NCBI GenBank assembly: GCA_035291645.1
Contig: DATDRQ010000059.1
Coordinates: 1 to 16,575, forward strand
DNA length: 16,575 nt
Source: DATDRQ01 sp035291645
GTDB lineage: Bacteria > Chloroflexota > Anaerolineae > Anaerolineales > UBA4823
Direction: 5' to 3'
Shown here: positions 13,000 through 16,575 of the stretch, piece by piece
Numbering within the stretch: the stretch's first letter is position 1
Layout of the letters: each line of letters begins with the position of its first letter
Position numbers and translations under genes: made by a program
Notes under the pieces: model-generated
Databases searched by the model: none
Told to the model about the DNA's origin: nothing
What the model saw: only the letters and a program-made list of their open reading frames with translations

Positions 13000-14064
13000 A
13001 TGAGCAACCAAGTTAGCAGGAAAATCTTCGTGAATGATGCTCCAGAGGATCTGGCAAACACCCTGGCGGCTGCACGCAGCGGGGACAGTGATGCATTTAG
13101 CTCGCTCACGGAACCACACCGGTTTGAACTCATGACACACTGTTACCGGATGCTTGGTTCTCTTGAGGATGCCGAAGATCAGGTACAAGAAACCTTCCTC
13201 AGGGCATGGAGACGGTTAGAGACCTATGAAGGGCGGGCATCATTTCGAACCTGGTTGTATAAAATCGCTACCAATGCCTGCCTGGATGCGTTGGAACACC
13301 GCCCAAAACGCATCCTCCCGTTGGAATCGGCCACTCCCGTGGATCCTTCTGATCCCCAGCCACCCCAAATTAATGAACCGGTTTGGATCGAACCGTTCCC
13401 GGAGGAATGGTTGGCCCCTGCAAGCTCCAACCCAGAAGCACGGTATGATGCGTACGAGAGCATTAGCCTGGCATTCTTAGTTGCCCTCCAGGTCCTGCCG
13501 CCTCGCCAGCGCGCTGCCTTGATTCTCAGGGATGTTTTAAACTGGTCGATGGCTGAGATTGCCGACAACCTGGGGACTACCGTATCCTCTGTTACCAGCT
13601 TGATGCACCGAGCCCGGGTGACAATGGAGCAGCGCAATAACACTAGGAGGCAGGATACAATCAGAATGGGGATTCCGGATGACCAAACCAGGGAGCTTTT
13701 AAAGCGCTACGTTCGCGCCTGGGAATCGGCCGATATTGAGGCAATCATTTCGCTATTGGCGGAGGATGCCACATTTCCGATGCCCCCGTCGCCGTTTTGG
13801 ATCCAGGGAAAACCGGCCATTCACACGCTCATCAGGGGAACGATTTTGTCGGGTGAAGCACAGGACCGCTGGAGACTCATCGATATCCGTGCGAATGGGC
13901 AATCCGGGTTTGCCTTTTACCGGATCGATGAGGTTACCCGGACCTATCACCCATTTGCTCTGCAGATCTTAACCATCCAAAATGGCCTGGTATCCGAGGC
14001 AATCACATTCGGATTTCCTTCACTGTTCAGGTATTTCAACTTGCCCAGCGTCCTGAGGATCTGA
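13000..14064 (+). CDS. ECF sigma-70 factor with C-terminal SnoaL-like domain (TIGR02960/SigJ-like)
   Basis: The 354-residue cytoplasmic transcription factor has sigma region 2 at about 31-100 (DAFSSLTEPHRFELMTHCYR, SLEDAEDQVQETFLRAWRR, FRTWLYKIATNACLD) and sigma region 4 at about 157-210 (LPPRQRAALILRDVLNWSM, AEIADNLGTTVSSVTSLMHR). A SnoaL/NTF2-like domain covers about 228-345 (YVRAWESADIEAIISLLAEDATF, MPPSPFWIQG). In ECF factors with such a tail, the extension replaces a separate anti-sigma factor and tunes activity; none is encoded nearby. Of two adjacent ATGs (12997 and 13000) I prefer 13000, since GGGAG (12989-12993) is then 6 nt away rather than 3. The linker between the sigma domains (105-150) is Pro-rich. 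The binding ligand of the SnoaL domain is unknown. Confidence 0.88.
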   Translation: MSNQVSRKIFVNDAPEDLANTLAAARSGDSDAFSSLTEPHRFELMTHCYRMLGSLEDAEDQVQETFLRAWRRLETYEGRASFRTWLYKIATNACLDALEHRPKRILPLESATPVDPSDPQPPQINEPVWIEPFPEEWLAPASSNPEARYDAYESISLAFLVALQVLPPRQRAALILRDVLNWSMAEIADNLGTTVSSVTSLMHRARVTMEQRNNTRRQDTIRMGIPDDQTRELLKRYVRAWESADIEAIISLLAEDATFPMPPSPFWIQGKPAIHTLIRGTILSGEAQDRWRLIDIRANGQSGFAFYRIDEVTRTYHPFALQILTIQNGLVSEAITFGFPSLFRYFNLPSVLRI

Positions 14065-14423
14065 TCCGGGACCGGATTATCGTGTATCTGTAAGGCTGAT
14101 CGCTTGATCAACGCCAGGTTATTGCACAACCCAAAACCACATCTTCGGTATTCACATAGAAAAATAAACCCAAAGTGGATGTTGTTTTTCAACAAAATGG
14201 GATGTTTTTGCAAAACCGAGGCGATGCGTCTGCTGAACGGCTGAGCGTATCACGAACCTGATCGAGATACTTTTTTATTGGGTGCATTATTACAATTCTC
14301 CGTTTATACTATAATTTTTGAAATACTCAACCCATATTTAATTTTGGGGATTAGGCTATAGGGCTCCATACTCTGGCAAGCAACCAAACCACAGTTAAGC
14401 ACTAGTCAGATCGATCTTCTTTT
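14065..14423. other. AT-richer gene-free stretch of about 360 bp
   Basis: After the sigma-factor stop the base composition becomes visibly more AT-rich. The stretch holds a 14-bp palindrome, ATCCGG-GA-CCGGAT (14064-14077), overlapping the stop codon. It also has a short TTGTT/AACAA inverted repeat near 14180-14193 and a promoter at its far end. I see no gene, RNA or recognisable IS end in it. Confidence 0.5.
14310..14315 (+). promoter_or_regulatory. -10 element for the downstream hypothetical gene
   Basis: A consensus TATAAT sits in an AT-rich run about 109 bp before the ATG at 14424. The -35 position 17 bp upstream (TTATTA, 14287-14292) is poor. The long leader to the start has no obvious Shine-Dalgarno. 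Confidence 0.4.
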
Positions 14424-15383
14424 ATGACTCTTCATCTCACACGAATCTCTAAACAGTACATTTTGCAAGTTAGCGACCGGTTGGTTAGCGGCGGTGTTCA
14501 AGATCCACTCTCAAATAAGAATCTTCTTTATTGGGCTCGCGGTGCGCTTGTTTGCATAGGATATTCAGGTCTCGCATATGAGCTTTCATCTAACCACAAT
14601 ATGCCAACTGACGAATTGATAGCAGAGATTCTATGGGGTAAGCCAATCCCAAGAGGTCGGGACGGCGTCCGGCCTGTCACATTCACTAACGCGAAGATTG
14701 GCAATTGGTTAGATATTGGACAATCAATCGAACTATTACGCTATGAGATTCAGAACTCGGTGAATAAGCTTCCGTTAAGCCGTAGAATACTCCCATTTGA
14801 ATTAGTTGCGGCGGGCTGGCAAGAGACACGTCGCAGAGGTGTTCATCCAATTATCGTTCAGATAATAAAACCTTGCGGTGATGAACCATTCGTTATTGAA
14901 CGCCCTCAGCGTGATTGGTATATGAGTGGCGAAATCGTGTTGATCACAACCCCTGATGGCTACGTATCCGATAAAGAAATGTCGAATCTCACAAGAAAAT
15001 TACAGACTGCGTCACCAGATGAAACTGAGACCTTGTTAGTTGAAGTTGTTCGTTGTGTCGCATCTCGGAACCCTCGGAAAGTTGGCCCGCATTGCATGAG
15101 TCTTTTATTACCCCCACTTGGTGTTGCACCAAGTCGCGTTCGGTTCATTCCAAGCATACCTCACACTGCCGTATTTACCAGCCAAAACGATGGCACAAAC
15201 CGCGAGCTTCCCATAGCGTTTTCTCCTTGGATTATTGGCCCAGAGGGATTCAATGCTCCATCGGTAATGGTTGGAAGTTGGTCTGTGCAAATGGGACCAC
15301 ACGAAATTATTATTGAAGCGCCCACCACAGGAAAAGGGTTTACCGGATACATGGGATCTCTACGTAGACCACCGGGTCCTTAA
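14424..15383 (+). CDS. Uncharacterised protein with N-terminal Ntn-hydrolase (proteasome-beta-like) pattern
   Basis: The protein has 319 residues and no family name that I know. The N-terminus reads M-T-L-H-L-T-R and then VSDR, SNK and IGYSGLAYEL. If Met is removed, Thr becomes residue 1 and the Asp of SDR falls at position 17, as in proteasome beta/HslV subunits (T1, D17, K33). The lysine of SNK is at 31, and a 'GxSGxA' turn follows where those proteins have G-x-(A/S)G. This suggests a self-standing Ntn-fold domain over the first 170-200 residues, with an unassigned remainder containing PHCMSLLLPP. No signal peptide or transmembrane segment is seen. There is no clear Shine-Dalgarno before the ATG, but the MT start fits the Ntn idea. 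Codon use is AT-rich compared with the genes to the left, which hints at recent transfer. An inactive Ntn-like fold is equally possible. Confidence 0.55.
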   Translation: MTLHLTRISKQYILQVSDRLVSGGVQDPLSNKNLLYWARGALVCIGYSGLAYELSSNHNMPTDELIAEILWGKPIPRGRDGVRPVTFTNAKIGNWLDIGQSIELLRYEIQNSVNKLPLSRRILPFELVAAGWQETRRRGVHPIIVQIIKPCGDEPFVIERPQRDWYMSGEIVLITTPDGYVSDKEMSNLTRKLQTASPDETETLLVEVVRCVASRNPRKVGPHCMSLLLPPLGVAPSRVRFIPSIPHTAVFTSQNDGTNRELPIAFSPWIIGPEGFNAPSVMVGSWSVQMGPHEIIIEAPTTGKGFTGYMGSLRRPPGP

Positions 15384-15493
15384 ATTGTTTCATGATTTCA
15401 CCAACGTGCTGTTTTGTATAATGCAATGGGGAAAAGATAAAACCGGTAATTTTCCTAGCTACCTGACAGTTTAACAAAAGAATAGTTGATCGG

Positions 15494-15545
15494 CGGAGAA
15501 ACTCCGGGTAAAGTAGTTCTTCCCACAGAATATCTTCACCGGAGG
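15494..15545 (+). promoter_or_regulatory. Transposase leader hairpin that can mask the ribosome binding site
   Basis: CGGAG (15494-15498), AAA, CTCCG (15502-15506) is a perfect small hairpin. The segment CTCCGG (15502-15507) is also perfectly complementary to CCGGAG (15539-15544), which contains the transposase Shine-Dalgarno GGAGG (15541-15545). Two exclusive structures are possible, one exposing and one hiding the ribosome site. Confidence 0.4.
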
Positions 15546-15551
15546 AACCTC

Positions 15552-16575
15552 ATGCCGACCAACTCCCTTTATCATACCTGGTTTTTGCGGATTCAAGCAC
15601 TGCGCCCGGGCCAACGGGTCACCCAAGTCCGTAATTTTACTTGGCTGCTGATTGGCATCCATCAAAGCCGTTCGGTGTGCCTGAGCCGCATCGGCGGAAA
15701 GATCCCCGGCTCGGCGAAACTGGTGAGCACCACCCGCAGACTGAGCCGGCTGTTGGCTAACCCTGCCATCCGGGTGCGGGAATGGTATGAGCCGATCGCT
15801 CGCCAATGGCTGGAAGCGCAGTTCCAGCATCTTGGCGAAATCCGTTTCATCGTGGATGGGACCAAGATTGGCTTCGGGCATCAACTGTTGATCGTCTGTT
15901 TGGCTTATCGGAAACGGGCCATCCCCATCGCCTGGACGTGGGTCAAACATGTAAAAGAGCTTGCCCTGAACGAAGTGAAGGGACATAGCAGCGCAGTCAA
16001 ACAGTTGGCTTTGTTGGCTTATGTCCGCAACTTGCTCCCTGTTGGGGCCGCCGTCTTTCTGGTCGGGGATCAGGAGTTCGGGTCTGTGGCAGTCTTGCGA
16101 CAGTTGGACAAGTGGCGCTGGTTCTATGTCTTGCGGCAGAAAGCCGGTACCGGTGTCTGGTTCAACGAGCAAAGTAATTGGCAAACGTTCGGTAGTCATA
16201 TCCAAAAGCCTGGGCAAAGCAGTTGGCTGGGAAGAGGATACCTGACCGCCAAGGAAATTTATCCGGTCAACTTGCTGGTCCATTGGAAAGTCGGAGAAAA
16301 AGAACCGTGGTGCCTGGCGACTAATTTGCCCGGTTTGCAGATGGGTTTGCGATTTTATGTCCGCAGAATGTGGGTGGAAGAGATGTTCGGCGACTTCAAA
16401 AAACATGGCTTTGACCTGGAAAGTACGATGCTCTGTCATTTCTTGCGCTTGTCCCGTCTGACCCTGGCGGTTGCTCTGCTCTACGTTTGGCTCATTTCGG
16501 TCGGTGGTCGTACCATCCGGGATGGCCTGCGCCATATGGTGGATCGGGTTGACCGTCGTGACCTGAGTATCTTTC
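15552..16575 (+). CDS. IS4-family DDE transposase, 3' end outside window
   Basis: The frame is open for 341 codons from ATG 15552 to the window edge and catalyses cut-and-paste transposition of its IS. The DDE residues can be placed: D102 in IVDGTKIG, D173 in FLVGDQEFGS, and E276 in the IS4 signature Y-(2)-R-(3)-E-(6)-K (Y269, R272, E276, K283 in YVRRMWVEEMFGDFKKHG). GGAGG lies 6 nt before the start. The N-terminal 95 residues are the usual alpha-helical DNA-binding part. An 8-residue segment ELALNEVK (136-143) between WTWVKHVK and GHSSA looks inserted; its DNA is a palindromic repeat. A long open frame on the opposite strand over the same interval is not a gene. The protein is probably nearly complete at the edge, since only a short tail normally follows the K of the signature by 60 or more residues. 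Confidence 0.9.
   Translation, partial: MPTNSLYHTWFLRIQALRPGQRVTQVRNFTWLLIGIHQSRSVCLSRIGGKIPGSAKLVSTTRRLSRLLANPAIRVREWYEPIARQWLEAQFQHLGEIRFIVDGTKIGFGHQLLIVCLAYRKRAIPIAWTWVKHVKELALNEVKGHSSAVKQLALLAYVRNLLPVGAAVFLVGDQEFGSVAVLRQLDKWRWFYVLRQKAGTGVWFNEQSNWQTFGSHIQKPGQSSWLGRGYLTAKEIYPVNLLVHWKVGEKEPWCLATNLPGLQMGLRFYVRRMWVEEMFGDFKKHGFDLESTMLCHFLRLSRLTLAVALLYVWLISVGGRTIRDGLRHMVDRVDRRDLSIF
15964..15982 (+). repeat. CCCTGA(A/G)CGAAG-type palindromic repeat inside the transposase gene
   Basis: CCCTGAACGAAGTGAAGGG resembles the dispersed bacterial element CCCTGAGCGAAGTCGAAGGG, with one substitution and one base missing. The missing base keeps the transposase frame open and gives codons for ALNEVKG. Similar-looking codons flank it (GTAAAA before, GTGAAG within). 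Confidence 0.45.

Larger units (their letters stand above)
15471..16575 (+). mobile_element. IS4-family insertion sequence, left part (right end outside window)
   Basis: This interval holds an IS4-type transposase with its own Shine-Dalgarno and a structured leader, running off the window end. The left terminal inverted repeat cannot be identified because the right end is not visible. The true left boundary lies somewhere between the stop of the preceding gene (15383) and the transposase start (15552), and the given start is only an estimate. Confidence 0.6.

Noticed and set aside
12564..13133. Longer minus-strand start giving a 189-residue protein
   Set aside because: The extra 90 residues overlap the ECF sigma gene and its promoter and have no domain character. 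The perfect AGGAGGT at 12869-12875 fixes the start at 12863.
15471..16535. 354-codon open frame on the minus strand over the IS
   Set aside because: It is antisense to the IS4 transposase, which has DDE and YREK motifs and a Shine-Dalgarno. The minus-strand product shows no recognisable domain.

Overview
The window looks like chromosomal DNA of an anaerobic or facultative environmental bacterium, most probably Chloroflexota (Anaerolineae-like). That placement is an inference. It rests on the high-GC coding style, a membrane-anchored NrfHA pair, orphan palindromic repeats of the GAAGCAATCTC type, and hypothetical families I associate with that phylum. No rRNA or other taxonomic marker gene is present.

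Layout, left to right. (1) 2-604: the 3' end of a large secreted protein, probably a subtilase-type C-terminal beta-sandwich, closed by a strong terminator. (2) 817-3408: sbcC, a Rad50-like DNA-repair ATPase with no sbcD beside it. (3) 3499-5363: a CRP/FNR-type palindrome and promoter, then nrfH and nrfA overlapping by ATGA. This is a complete cytochrome c nitrite reductase (ammonia-forming) module. (4) 5364-5823: non-coding, holding a terminator, a 17-bp direct repeat exactly 180 bp apart and a palindromic repeat element. (5) 5824-11692: a polyphosphate cluster of two tandem PPK2 paralogues, ppk1, and a three-domain protein (HTH + Ppx C-terminal-like HD fold + CHAD). The last three genes are tightly spaced and look like one operon. 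(6) 11693-12032: more copies of the palindromic repeat. (7) 12033-12386 (minus): a broken response regulator whose receiver runs in frame into what looks like the C-terminal tail of an Eco57I/type ISP-like DNA methylase. It is a deletion scar with an intact-looking leaderless promoter and 11-bp tandem operator. (8) 12564-14064: a divergent pair, a small dimeric alpha/beta-barrel protein (minus) and a SnoaL-tailed ECF sigma factor (plus). (9) 14065-15383: AT-richer DNA with an uncharacterised protein whose N-terminus has proteasome-beta-like (Ntn hydrolase) spacing. (10) 15552-end: an IS4-family transposase, cut by the window end.

How the genes fit together. NrfHA takes electrons from the quinol pool to reduce nitrite to ammonium. 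The 5.8-11.7 kb cluster would make polyphosphate (PPK1), use it to rephosphorylate nucleotides (PPK2 pair), and bind or sense it (CHAD/Ppx-C protein, possibly tied to DNA through its HTH). From about 11.7 kb onward the region is a rearrangement-prone stretch, with repeats, a gene chimera, an AT-rich orphan gene and an IS element.

The most interesting items are the HTH-Ppx-C-CHAD fusion next to ppk1, the response-regulator/methylase chimera, and the putative Ntn-hydrolase family.
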